From the NCBI GenBank assembly GCA_047967505.1, contig CM106541.1: DNA of 64,000 nt, one strand, 5' to 3'. The DNA is from Dipteris shenzhenensis. Lineage: Eukaryota > Polypodiophyta > Polypodiopsida > Gleicheniales. The position numbers and the translations under genes are program-made. Positions within the stretch are counted from its first letter, which is position 1. Each line of letters opens with the position of its first letter. Of the stretch, positions 1 to 11,591 are shown one piece after another. The notes below the pieces were generated by a model. The model saw only the letters and a program-made list of their open reading frames with translations, was not told the origin of the DNA and did not search any database.

Positions 1-548
1 CAATCTGTCATGTCATCTACCCGCTGCTCTCCACTTGTCATAGCTCGCCACTTGTCACCTACTTGTAGCTCACCACGTGTGATCTATGCATAGCTTTCCT
101 GCACTGATCTATATTCGCAACCACTATGCTAACGTTGTCTTGGTACGACCACCGCTTTGGTTCTAGGAGGTGGATGTAGCTACTCCTAATTAAATCAAAA
201 TAAAATGTATTTGCATTAATTGTATGGGTCACCTGAGACCCGCATTGGAGTCCCACAATCATTCATATATTTTGCATCGAGTTTAACACAAGTGGTTAAA
301 AGTTAGTCCTAACAAAGGAAAATATTTCCTTGCGCAACCACCACACTGGTTCTATTCTAGTGTGGGTTGCAGTTAATACTAAACCAAGGAAAATGGATTT
401 CCTTGCAACAACCATGCTGGTTCTATTTTAGTGTGGTGGTTGTACAAAGTTAAACATTTGCTATGTCCACTTGTCCTACAAAATGGAATTTGTATTTGAG
501 ACTGCTTCTTTTTAGTATATCCCAAACAACGAGCTAGTTTTGTAAATC
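1..548. other. no gene; degenerate short repeats
   Basis: I see no coding region. From about 340 to 450 a phrase of the form CCACCACACT-GGTTCTATT-AGTGTGG occurs twice. Its ends are complementary, so each copy can form a small hairpin. The sequence leads into the 300-bp repeats that follow. Confidence 0.5.
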
Positions 549-1435
549 CCATGCTTGATTTTAGTATATCCCAACAACGACTATGCTAGTTTCCCATAAC
601 AAATCCACACATCCTAAAAATCCATTCATCTTGTACTAATAGAAGCAAACCACTACGCTGGTGGCTATTAATATCCTAGTGCAAACCAACCACTGCACTA
701 GCGATAACATATTATGCACTAATCCTGCACTACTACTATGCTATCCCTACACTACTGCCATGCCATCCTAAAATTTGTTACACAGTGCTATACTAAAATA
801 GTGCCCTTTAGACTGTTTATCATTTCGTTAATCGTCAGATTTCATCCCATGTTTGCTTTTAGTATATCCCAACAACCACCACACTGGTTTTCCATAACGA
901 ATCCACACATCCTACAAATCCATTCATCTTGTAATAATAGAAGCAAGCCACCGCACTGGTGTGGCTGTTAATATCCTAGTGCAAACCAACCACCGCGTTG
1001 GCGATAACTTATCCTGCACTAATCTTGCACTACTACCGTGCTATCCCTACACTACTTCCATGCTATCCTAAAATTTGTTGCACAATGCTATACTAAAACA
1101 TTGCCCTTTAGACTGTTTATTGTTTCATTAACTGTTAGATTTCATCCCATGCTTGCTTTTAGTATATCCCAACAACCACCATGGTAGTTTCCCATAACGA
1201 ATCCACACAACCTACAAATCCATTCATCTTGTAATAAAAGAAGCAAACCACCGCGCTGGTGGCTGTTCATATCCTAGTGCAACCAACCACTGCACTAGTG
1301 ATAATTCACTAATCTTGCACTACTACCGTGCTATCTCTACATATTTTCATGCTATCCTAAAATTTGTTGCTTGAGTGCTAGTGCCCATTAGACTGCTTAT
1401 CTTAACCATCAGATTTCAACCACTAGGCTACTTAA
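549..1435. repeat. tandem repeat, 300-bp unit, about three copies
   Basis: The landmark AATCCACACA-(A/T)CC-TACAAATCCATTCATC begins near 600, 900 and 1200. The landmark TTAGTATATCCCAACAAC begins near 561, 860 and 1160. Spacing is 300 bp. Copies differ by scattered substitutions and the last one is shortened. No protein is conserved across copies, so this reads as satellite-like DNA. Confidence 0.85.
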
Positions 1436-2173
1436 AACATTTAAGTACTAATATGAAAGCAGGTCGATACAAAATCAGATATAACGAGCACCATGAGAAT
1501 ATCCACAAGTTCAAGAAATGTCTGCAAGATTTTAATTATTTCAAAACACAATGACATTTTGCTTTTTAAGGAAATTCTAGACTCCCAACTATCTTATCAC
1601 CCTCTCTAGCAAGCATCTCCTAGCTCTTGAGACCAGTCTGCTGCACAATGGCAGACCTCTTCACACAATCAGATTACACACTGCTTGCTTGACTCTGTCG
1701 ACTTATATGCACATAATAACTCCTCCTTTCATTGGGGGCCCTCTTCATCCTGGTCTTTGCGCTCTATATACATCTTCGTGCCTCTATCATGTCCTGCCAA
1801 AAGAAACCTACATCATGAGCTTGACAAGTACCTTAAAGAAGCAAGAAAAACAATAGCCAGGGAAATTAATATTCACTATCTATGCTGACTCCAAGTAATA
1901 CACCCACCACCATAGCATGTCCTCCTTGTAGCAATTTTCCTCCTTCTCTAGGTCTGTTTCTGCGAGGATGCCATCCAACATCATTTTCAAATAGAATAAC
2001 AGCATTCCAAAGTTATTTGGGTATGCCATATATTTGTTGTAGGTGGATTGGTGTACAAAGTTTGGATCGGTGTACAGAGTTTTGGGGCTAGATTTCGTAA
2101 TGGTCTCTTAGTTGTATCTGCACTGCACTTAAATAGGGAGAGAGTTCATTGAGCCCCACCTTCTCATTCTTCA
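1436..2173. other. no recognisable gene
   Basis: Only short accidental open frames are present. No motif, repeat or RNA structure stands out. Confidence 0.4.
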
Positions 2174-2340
2174 GTCTCATGTTAGTTGTCTAATCAAAAT
2201 CTTTCGTCTCACATTAGTTGTTTAATCAAAATCTTTCGCCTCACATTAGTTCACTAATCGAAATCTTTCAGTCTCACATTAGTGATCTAATCGAAATCTT
2301 TCGTCTCACATTACTTGTCAAATTGAAATCTTTCATCTCA
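2174..2340. repeat. minisatellite, 32-33 bp unit, five copies
   Basis: Units begin with GTCTCACATTAG (or close variants) at 2174, 2206, 2238, 2271 and 2303 and each ends with AAATCTTTC. Period is 32 bp, with one 33-bp step. It lies just upstream of the decayed minus-strand gene's far end, with no evident function. Confidence 0.85.
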
Positions 2341-2543
2341 TTATTATCACCACGCTAGCATGGATCAAAGGACACAAATCTCAAAGACTCTTTTACTCCA
2401 GATTGCATCTCAAGGACTCCTTGTTGAGCTCCCTGATTGCAGGCTTGGTCCTTCTTGCTCCTTTCCACAATGGCATTGGTTTCTTCCTGCAGGGGCACAG
2501 CCCCTCCGTGCCGCTTTCTCTTTCCTTGATTTGAGCTTCTTGG

Positions 2544-3805
2544 TTACAAGCTTAGCCCTTCTTGCTCGTTTCCTAAAGGGGGCTGGTTCCTCCCTTCAGG
2601 CTCCTTTTCCTCACAGTCAGGCTCGATCTTGGCCTTCTTCAATTTGAGCTCCTTGTCTTTAAGATCTTTTGCCCAAACGGCAAATTGAGCTGTAGCATCT
2701 ACTTTCTCATCATAGATAGCTGTAGCAGTCATGCACATTTGATCTGTCCACGACTTGGGCAATGGCAAATGGCATTCTCTACATAGTGATTTTGTATGCA
2801 CAAACACTCCAAACCAAAAAACGTACATAGGGTGGTAGCACGCAGTCCATCAGATACAACAGTCATCTATGAAGGGGGTATGGCAGACCATGCATTTTGG
2901 ACCCTGCTACATAGCAAGATAGGCATCCGATTTAACTATTGTGGCCGTCAATACCACAGTCTTGCTTTGTACACATGATGAAGTTGCTTCTTGATTCCTT
3001 CCTCCCTCATCCTAAGGCTATGGATGTTCTCCTTCATCTCCTCCACTTTTTTTTCACTCTATGCAAGAGCTTCATCTGAATATTCCCTCAACATCTATTG
3101 AAGTTCTGTAAATTGCTGAAAAATATCTTCATGGGCCATTTCCAAGACTTCCACTCTAGTTGGAAATATCTCAAGATGACTGACTGCTTTTTATAAACTG
3201 TCCAAAGCCATGGCTAGCTCGTGCAAGAATCTATCCTGATCTTCTTGCAGGGTCTTGTAGCTTGCTCTTTGGACTTCCAACAGTATTTCAAAAAAACAAC
3301 CCTCACCGTGGCTACTGTAAATTGCTCCACCGTGGATGCTCTTTGCATCCTTCTTGGCCTGGGGAGATGCCTTGTTGTCTTCTCCACCACGGCTACTCTC
3401 TGCCCCATCCTTCCTGGCCTTGAAGCTCTCTCACAGCTCCTACATCACCTCTCTGGTTTCTGCATTCTCCCTTTTCCACTCCATCATCTAGTCTTTTTCA
3501 ATGTTCAATGCGTTTTGCATATTGCAGAGCCATTTGTAAAGACCCTCCTTTTTGGCTCTCTGATCTTCAAGATCCTTTCGCATCTTTTCTAGCTCCTTGT
3601 CCGCCATGTCCCTGTCATTTCTCACTTCTTCGAGCCTATCTCGTAGCTCCATGTGCTTCTTTGCTTCTTCTCCTCTATGCCTTTCCATGTCGACCAATTT
3701 TGTAGCGGCCTCAGCTTGCTCTTGTGCCTACAAGGCCCTTGCTTGTGCCTCCTCTACCTTGGCTTCTGCACCTTCCCTGAGACTTTTCTCAAGTTGCGCC
3801 GTAGA
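2544..3805 (-). pseudogene. decayed zinc-finger plus coiled-coil gene, family not identified
   Basis: On the minus strand two blocks look like former coding sequence. The upstream block (about 3805-3490) is strongly charged and heptad-like (for example LRDRLEEVRNDRD and KELEKMRKDLEDQ) and is broken by in-frame stops, so it was probably a coiled coil. The downstream block (about 2950-2544) has a cysteine/histidine pattern: C-x2-CH, then CC, then a stop, then CYHP, then C-x2-C about 20 residues later. That resembles a RING/PHD-type zinc finger. It is followed by a lysine-rich helix. Between the blocks (about 3000-3480) the frame is badly damaged. I infer one gene because both blocks share a strand, but they could be separate fragments. 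The function is unknown. Confidence 0.45.
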
Positions 3806-3919
3806 GGGGAGGAGGGGCTCTCGCACTATGCTGTAGAGGGGGAGGAAAGATTGTGTGAGGAGCTCCCGGACTCTGTAGGTTCCATTACAAGAGGGGATAG
3901 AAGTTGTAGGAAGAGTGCA

Positions 3920-4125
3920 AGGGAGATAGAAACGGTCGAGAGGGATAGAAGATGAAACAATGAAGGAAATGGAATAGTGGAGGCTTGAGTGCAGTTGGAT
4001 AGTTGGATTGCAAGGGAGAAAGAAATGGTCGAGAGGGATAGAAGATGAAGTAGTGAAGGAAATGGAATAGTGGAGGCTTGAGATTGCAAGGGAGAACGAA
4101 ACGTTCAAGAGGGATAGAAGACAAA
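3920..4125. repeat. purine-rich tandem repeat, 76-93 bp unit, three copies
   Basis: AGAGGGATAGAAGA recurs near 3938, 4031 and 4108. Between copies lie GAAGGAAATGGAATAGTGGAGG and GATTGCAAGGGAGAA. The open frames on the opposite strand here are serine/leucine/proline-rich and follow from the base composition. Confidence 0.7.
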
Positions 4126-4129
4126 ACGG

Positions 4130-5260
4130 TTAATGGAATAGAATAGCAGTTTGTAGCCCGACTACACTATCAAGGTGAGAGCCACCGTGGTGATTATAGC
4201 CCGAATACTGTCAAGGTGAGAGCCACCATGGTGGTTGGCTTGAATTTTGAATAATTCAAGGCGGTAGTATTGACTTGCATGGTAATGAATGATTAGAGGT
4301 GGTGGCATCTAAGATTCCCAGCCACGTCGATGGTGGTGGCTAAGACCCACTTGGCTGGCAAATAATTACCAGCCACCGTAGTGGCCTGCAGTTACTCAGC
4401 TTCCAGTTACCACCACCGGGCTTGCATGCATGGCTTGCATGCATGATTACATCGAGTGCAGTAAATTACCAATCATCGAGCTTGCATGCTCAGGAGAGAG
4501 TGCATGGTATAATGAGGGATTAGAGGTGATTAGGCTTCATGATTTACTTTTGTGGGAATTATTGCCCGATGGTGGTGGTTGTCATTAGTCACGTCTATCG
4601 TGGCTACAGTTCCACTGTGCCACCGCTCATCCACCACCACGCTAAAGCATGCACTCGGGGGGGTCACTGATTATCTGTAACCCTATCACATGAGTTCAAC
4701 AAAAGGATGTTTTTAATATCTAAATTTAACAAAAGTTAATTTACATAAGGGAGTATTTAAAACAATTTTCAAAAAAATCTACAGATTTGTATAGAAAAAG
4801 GGTACATTTTATTAATGAAAAATTTACAAATAAGGGATTTTAGAAATATGCCTTGAACGCACGTGATATAGAGGGTTTATACATAGTGACCCCCCTGAGA
4901 GCATGCATGATCACTACTATGAGTGCATTAAAAAATTACCAGTCACACCGGGCTCGCATGCTCAATAGAGAGCTAGAGTGCATGGTAATGAGTGATTAGA
5001 GCTTCATGATTTACCTTTGTGGGAAATACTACCCGGTGGTAGTGGCTCTCATCAGCCACATCTGTCATGGCTAAGATTCCACGAGGCTGGCAGTTAATTA
5101 CCAGCCACTGGAGTGGCACCACTTGGTGTCTTCTTCATGATTACCAACCCGTCTAGGGTGGTGCCTAAGGCCTACAATTAATATGGATGGAACCCCAGGC
5201 TGTAGCCACCATGGTGGCTCGAACTTTATAATATATATAAGATCCGTGGCATTCGACATT
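4130..5260. repeat. diverged repeats with CCACC-rTGGTGG motifs
   Basis: Several diverged units share the phrases AGCCACCATGGTGGT, TGATTTACCTTTGTGGGAA and CAGTTAATTACCAGCCAC. Blocks at about 4485-4570 and 4953-5035 are clear relatives. Subtracting the MITE between them gives a unit of roughly 216 bp. CCACC/GGTGG inverted motifs recur throughout. No coding frame is conserved. Confidence 0.55.
4654..4899. mobile_element. MITE copy 1, 246 bp, 8-bp target duplication
   Basis: The element starts CTCGGGGGGGTCACT and ends AGTGACCCCCCTGAG, a 15-bp inverted repeat with one mismatch. It is flanked by the direct 8-mer AGCATGCA at 4646-4653 and 4900-4907. The interior is AT-rich and non-coding and ends in GCACGTGATATAGAGGG. 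A close copy lies at 40577-40832 and an eroded one at 52689-52926. An 8-bp target duplication is typical of hAT-type elements, but no transposase is visible, so the superfamily assignment is inference. Confidence 0.9.
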
Positions 5261-6331
5261 TTACTACATTGCTCTGATCTGCCTATGCTCTACTACTTTG
5301 CTCCACATGCTTTGCTACTTTTCTCCACACCCCTCCTCTAGCTCTTTTCCGCCCCTGCTCTACTTTGCTCCATGCTTCCTCCTCCAACTCTTGTCACTCA
5401 TCTACTCCCCTGCTCATCTACTGCTCACCCACTCATCTTCAACATGCCTACTACCACCCCCCCTCGATGCTCTGTGATCACAATGTTATAAGCCTTCTCA
5501 TATAAGGTGATTGCGTTGCACTCACCTGGAATACAAATGCTAGCACTAGTGGAGACCCTTCATTCCCACAGTCGATTCCCCACACATCTAAATGTCATCA
5601 CCTTAAATGACATGCTCACAGAGGGCCTCTTTATGGCTGTGCTGTATGGGTTCCCCATAGAAGTTGACGAAGGCCTCAGTATTTTCAGAGCAGAGTACTC
5701 TTGACTTGCTGGGGGGCCATAATCTCATTTCTAGCAATGTGCATCGTCTTTGGCCTCTCCATCGTATCCTCCTTTGGCTCCCTAAATTTTTTTAATGCAA
5801 CAAGATAGACTAGCAGAAAACTGAGTTGTACAAATTCCCTCTTGCTCAGATGAGGCTCTCAACAATGGCTGGATGTAATCTTTTGGGCTCTCAATGATCT
5901 GTTGGCTCACTGGATGTAATGTTTTGGTCTCTAAGGCATTTATGTAATCTCTTTTTGTTCAATTTGAGGCTCTCAGTATGCACTATTGTTAACTTTTATA
6001 TTTGAATGTTTAGGGCCCTACCTGCAATCTTTTGGCCTTTAAGGCTCTCAGTAATTGCCGAGTTCTTATAAATGTAAGACCCTCTGTTCAATTTTTAATC
6101 GGTACAAGTTGATAATTTTATATGACCTGTTATTGGATGTGTAGATGTACATTGTAATCTCTTTTGATCAATTTTCACTCGATAAATTGTACTTTTGCCC
6201 TCATTTATATTTACTACAACAAGGACTACAATTTCCTTGGTTTATGACTAAAATAGCACTAAAATAACTCCAACGACCCCACTATTATGGCTACATGGAG
6301 ATACATCTAGAAAAATACAATTAAACTTTCA
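5261..6331. other. no recognisable gene
   Basis: The stretch 5280-5460 is pyrimidine-rich, with repeated TTTGCTCC and CTACT phrases. A 65-codon frame at 5507-5704 has no recognisable motif. The rest is AT-rich with repeated 'ggctctcaat/gtaatctttt' phrases and nothing I can name. Confidence 0.4.
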
Positions 6332-6502
6332 AAAAATGCAATTGACGATATGGCCTTGAGGGGTTCCCTCTAGAGGCAAGGGCCATATCAACGTCAGTGC
6401 ATTATACAATATCCAAGATGCCACTGGATAGAAATGCCATGTCGATATGGCCCTTGCTCCTAAAGGGGACCCCTCAAGGGCCATATCGTCAATTGCATTT
6501 TT
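6332..6502. mobile_element. foldback element, about 171 bp, hairpins within hairpin
   Basis: The outer arms are inverted repeats of about 58 bp: AAAAATGCAATTGACGATAT at the left and its complement ending TCGTCAATTGCATTTTT at the right. Each arm is itself a hairpin. In the right arm CGATATGGCCCTTG pairs with CAAGGGCCATATCG across an 18-nt loop, and the left arm has a similar pair. I find no convincing target duplication and no coding frame. A related single hairpin occurs at 10113-10161. Confidence 0.75.
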
Positions 6503-6653
6503 CTTGGTTGCACAACGGAATACATTTTTCTTCATACACAAATATATAACTCAAAGAATCAGCACGGTGGATTTCATAGATCTCCTTTTGTTTGCCAGTG
6601 CGCTGGTCATCATAGACCTCCTCCTTTAATACGTAAAAATAGGTAACGAAGCT

Positions 6654-7140
6654 ATAACTCCAAGAACCAGTGCGGTGGTCTCTCCAAGAGAACCTTGAAT
6701 TCTAGGCGATAACAGGTCATCAGGCGAGAGACTGCATTGAGGCGATGATGCTCAGAATGATAGATTGCTTCTCATTATTATGCTAAAAACCAGTGCAGTG
6801 GTCTGTCCAATCCAACCTATGATTTGCATGGGTTGTGGACAAAGATGTGGCAAAAGGCTACACGATGACAGGTGGTCAGCCAGAGACTGCTGTGCTACAG
6901 TGGTGTTCAGAATGATAGATTGCATCTAATTATTATGCCAAGAACTAGCGCGATGGTCTCTCCAAGCCAACCTTCAATTTTAATGAATTGCATGGGTGTG
7001 GTGCCTAGTGACAAGTGGAAAAGCTATGACAAAAGGCTCTACGATGATACGTGATTAGGCAACATAGGTCAAAGACTGCATGATGCAAAGCAGTGCAGAT
7101 ATGTCATGTGTTAAGCTATGCCGTGTTCTGAACTAATAGA
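6654..7140. repeat. degenerate tandem repeat, three copies
   Basis: The phrase AAGAACCAGTGCGGTGGTCTCTCCAA recurs in variant form near 6660, 6785 and 6942. Each copy is followed by a block ending CAGAATGATAGATTGC. Spacing is 125 to 160 bp, so copies carry indels. No protein is encoded. Confidence 0.65.
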
Positions 7141-8159
7141 TTGCATCTCATTCATGACGTCGGAAAAATTTCTGGCAAGAGCACGGGTCCGCACAAAATT
7201 CAAATATTCACCCAAGAGTGCATCACGTCGCAGCCTTAAAATGGCCCCAAAAATAGTTCCATGATTGGCTACACCCAAGCAAACATTGACCCTCCATAGA
7301 AAAGAGCTAAATGCAAGCCATTTGCATTCATCTATGCTAACTCCTAGATCTTGAGACCAATTAGGAACCATTGTTGAACATGAAGCCTAAACACCACACA
7401 TGGCATTAAAATATTGGAGAAATACAATGCGACCACCTTGACGGAAGCAAAAGATAGAATAAGGACTATGTTGGTATAAGGAATGTTGGTAATAACAGGT
7501 GTCGATGCAAGTGCATACATGGCAAATAGGGGATCAGTGGAGAAATAGGTGATGAGCGGTGGTGAAATAGGTGATGAGCGGTGGAGAAATAGAATTATGT
7601 ATAGCAACTAGGGGAGTTGGTGAGAAGTGGGAACTAGTGCTAGAGAAATAGGGTTAGTAGAGAGATAGAGTTCTGGATAGGGGAGTTGATGAGCATAGCA
7701 TTTGATGCTATCTTCAAATGCATGAAGACAAGAGTGCTCCTTTATGCCTATGTCTAAAAATAGGGCCTATCCAAAAAAGCCAGTAGCATTAAAACAATTA
7801 AAGTGGCCTTCAAATTAGTCACATGAAAACCCGTGGCATGCCCACTTAATCATGAGTTTCCTTTAATCAAGCAATCATGTGCCCAATGGATGCTAGCTAG
7901 TTGGATTAGTTTACAATGCCAAGTTGAGTCTCAGTGAGATTGGTAATTAACTGCTGTTGACTCTACTTATTCTACATACAAACCCAGTGGTGCATGCTAG
8001 CTTAGTGATTGTCATCGTGGCTAATTTCTGAATCATTGTTACATTCTTAAATTGATGTCAGTCTTGCACAAAATCAATTCGAGCTATATACTTATGTCTA
8101 ATGCATGCTAGCCACGTGGCTCCATTCCCAATGGCCGGACCACCAAATTAAGACTCAAT
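7141..8159. other. no recognisable gene
   Basis: An 86-codon minus-strand frame at 7111-7371 lacks recognisable motifs. At 7540-7590 GAAATAGGTGATGAGCGGTG is repeated almost exactly twice. Nothing else stands out. Confidence 0.4.
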
Positions 8160-8840
8160 GACTGGTAATTAGCTGCTCGCTCTACTTACTCTGCATGCAA
8201 TCTAGAGTGATGGCTCAATCTAGTTACTCTGCATGCAAGCCTAGTGGTTGTCATCATCATGACTAGCTAGTAATGTCTCACTCTACTTGGTTCGATGGTT
8301 TTCATCATGATTGGTAATGGCTTACTCTACTTACTTTGCATGCAAGCTAGAGTGATGGCTCCCTCTACTTACTCTACATGCAAGCTCAGTGGTTGTCATC
8401 ATGACTGATAATGGCTCACTCTATTTACTCTACATGCAAGCCTTTTGGAGCTTGTATACAAGCCTAGTGGTTATGATAGCTGCTCAATCTACTTGCTCTA
8501 CACGCAAGACCAATGGTGCATACAAGCTTGGTGGTTGTCATCGTGTGACTGGTAATGGCTCACTCTACTTACTTTGTATACAAGCTCGGTGGTGCTTGCA
8601 TGCAAGCTTGATGATTGCCATAGCTGCTCATTCTACTTACTCTACATGCAATGGTGCATGCAACTGAGATGCAACTTGATGGTTGTCATCATGACCAGTA
8701 ACGGCTCACTCTACTTACTCTACATGTAAGCTTGGTGGTGCTTACATGCAAGCCTGATGGTTTTCATAACTGCTCTCTTTACTTACTCTGCATGCAAGCC
8801 TGGTGGTTGTCATAGCTACTCTCTCTACCTACTCTACAGG
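8160..8840. repeat. minisatellite-like array of degenerate units
   Basis: The phrases GGCTCACTCTACTTACTCT, ACATGCAAGC and GTGGTTGTCATCATGACTGG recur about ten times in changing order and spacing. Units are roughly 50-120 bp. The open frame at 8389-8667 is simply a readthrough of this array. Confidence 0.75.
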
Positions 8841-10112
8841 AAGGGAGATATAGCCCCCTGATGAAAGGAAGAAGAATCCCATGAAGGAGAAGCCCATTGA
8901 TGAAGGGTTCTTCCCAATAGCTCAAGAACCATTCTGATGGTTTTATATTACTTTTCGAGATGTACATGTTTTATTTTTTATTATTTTTAATGAAACCACT
9001 CTACTAGAGTTCTTGTATTTTTTAGATCTTCTTGACCACTTTTTAGCATGTTGGACACTTTTCTAGCATTATTTAACGAGTATTTAGTACTCACAGCTAC
9101 ACAATCTCTCTCTTTTCGCTTGATTTTGCTCCTATTTTGGAGTCTACAATGTTTAATAACTTCTCTAGGACAAGCCTAATGAAGGAAATTCATCTTATTA
9201 AGACTTTTTGACCACTTTTAAGCACTTTTAGGCACTTTTGAGTACTTTTGTGCACAGTTCTAATTCTGTTTGACTAGTATTTAGAACTAATTTAGCACTC
9301 TTTGACCACAATAGGCATATTAGCACTATTTGATCACAATAAATCTATGATTGAATGGATAAGCGTAACTGTAACCACAATGCAGTGGTTTTACGATTAA
9401 CTTAAATATTAATTTTAAACACATTCTTTCAACCACCAGCTAGTCTTAAACATTAATTTTAAACACCTCGTTTGACTAATTTTTAGCACTATTTGATCAC
9501 AATGAGTTTATGATTTACTGGATAAGCATAACAACAACCAGTGCAATGCTTTTAGGATTACCTGAAACATTAACTTTAAATAGGTTCCAACCACTAGGCT
9601 GGTCTTGAACATTAATTTAAGATGCATTGTTCCAACCATTGGACTACCTTTAAAACATTAATTTTTAATAACTACTAATTAAACTATAACAAGTTCCAAC
9701 CACTGGGCTTGTTAACCCATGGGTTGGTGGACCATCGAGCTGGTCTTAAACATTAATTTTAAACATTATTCTAACCACCAGGCTGGTTCATTGGTGGCAC
9801 GATAAGATCAGTTTGAATAGAAGACTAGTTTTAAACCTTCCTGATGACATTAATTTTATACATTGTTCCAACCACCAAGCTCGTTCATTGGTGGCATGAT
9901 AAGATCGGTTTTAAATAAAAGACTAGTTTGAAACCTGCCTGATGGCATGCTAAGAACATAAATTAAAACATTAAAAACACAATTGTTTCAACAACTAATG
10001 GAGTTAGAAAAGTAATAAGCAATGTTAATTAAACTATAAAAAGGCAAAATAGATGCAAAATAGGTGGATGTTTACCTATATAAAATCATAAATGGTGCCA
10101 CATATTTGGCAT
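8841..10112. other. no gene; AT-rich degenerate repeats
   Basis: From about 9370 to 9960 phrases such as CAACCACCAGGCTGGT and AACATTAATTTTAAACA recur irregularly. From 9040 to 9310 GACCACTTTT and AGCACTTTT recur. I see no coding region. Confidence 0.5.
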
Positions 10113-10161
10113 GTCAATATGGCCCTTACGCCTAAAGGGAACCTTCAAGGGCCACATTGAC
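10113..10161. repeat. single hairpin related to the foldback element
   Basis: GTCAATATGGCCCTT pairs with AAGGGCCACATTGAC across a short loop. The loop and arms closely match the right arm of the element at 6332-6502 (TATGGCCCTT, CCTAAAGGG, CAAGGGCCA). It is probably a solo arm or a shorter family member. Confidence 0.7.
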
Positions 10162-11591
10162 TTTAGGCCTATGTAATACATGGTAATGAGAACCCAGGAT
10201 GGTCGAGCCCACCAACCAGATCCATGCAAGACTTTTTTTGAAGCCTTTAAATTAAGGCCAAGACATTAACGGAAACCCGAAAGCTTAATCTTGATTGTAT
10301 TCATATAAATATTGGGATTTTTCAAATAAGACCAGTAAGTATTCATAAAAGTTTGTATATATTAACAAGTTTATATTACAAAAAGGTATTCTATTGATAC
10401 AAGAATGCAGTATTCACAAGACCAAGATCATAACAAGTTTGTTTGGATGAATAAGCTTTTATTACAAAAGGGTGTTTTGTCAATACAAGAATGCTTAGCT
10501 GAGCAAGTTCTTGAGTTGTGCAAGTTCACAAAAATGCTCTGCTCAATTGGTGAGCTACTCAAATCAACATTTATGAGGATCGGTCCATTACTTAACATTG
10601 CCAAAATCTTACAATATTATTTCTATGGCTTGATCCACCTGTGAATGTGGCCCACATAGTAACAATCCTTATTGGCATGAGGAAGTTCGATGGAAAACCT
10701 TACCTGACCCTGGTAGCTAAAACAAATACCTCCTAGGTAGAATCCCTCTTGCTAAGGAGGAAAATCCATGGGAGAAATAACCCCTACACTTGTGGATGGG
10801 GATGCTCTATCGATAGGGATTCCCAAAAGGGGAGGGTACAAAATCCTTGTCCCCATTATCCACCATCTCTGTAAGTTTAGAGAAGGTTTTCTTATTAATC
10901 AATCCTGATATAGGAGTACAAAGGATCCCCACACTTGAAGAAGGTGAAGGAGGGGAAACCCACTTGCCTTTAGCTTGATACAGGTAGACCAAAGACCAAA
11001 AGAGATGGGCCAGGAGTTTGGAGATCAAAATGAGCATCATCATTGGTCCTATCCAAAGGTGGATCAGAGGAATATCTAACATAGAGCTCTTCACCCGGAG
11101 CATGTCTTGCAAAACTATCAATATATCTCTCACAAAAGTGATCCCCACCCTATTGGTATCACTAGCTACAAAATTTATTCCATATCCAAGAGTACCCATC
11201 TGAGGATTTTGACAGTTATCGAGAGGGCTTGTAACTACGTGGTCTTTTCCCGCTTGTTGTTGCTAGGAGGCATGACAAATTTTGTGTGCGTTGCACCACA
11301 ATACCTACATCAATGATCCACAACTGCAACCGCATCCGCAACAACATTGCAATAGACACACAACAACACCTATTTCTCCCATCCATAGCCATGCAAGTCC
11401 ACACGTGGGTGGTTCTTCCCAAGGCAGCCCTCTTCTTCCAAATTGATCTCTGGTCGGCACAGCGTAAGACTCCCACTCTGAATCCTGACTCACCAGAAAA
11501 AGTCCGCATCCACATAAGCAGTAGCACAGCAAATCCATGATGTTAGGTTTAGGAACCAATATGGTCATCCATGATGTTATGTTCAAGAACT
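10162..11591. other. no identified gene; one weak coding-like segment
   Basis: Open frames at 10405-10644 (plus) and 10807-11199 (minus) show no family motif. On the minus strand another frame, about 11160-10985, is open for some 57 codons with protein-like composition (it includes RHAPGEELYVRYSSDPPLD) but ends in a stop. It may be a fragment of a former gene. I cannot assign it. Confidence 0.3.

Noticed and set aside
3728-4124. Overlapping minus-strand frames rich in Ser, Pro, Leu and Phe
   Set aside because: They come from a purine-rich tandem repeat and are open in three frames at once.
5507-5704. 65-codon frame as a gene
   Set aside because: No motif, no splice or promoter context, and sequence similar to surrounding low-complexity DNA.
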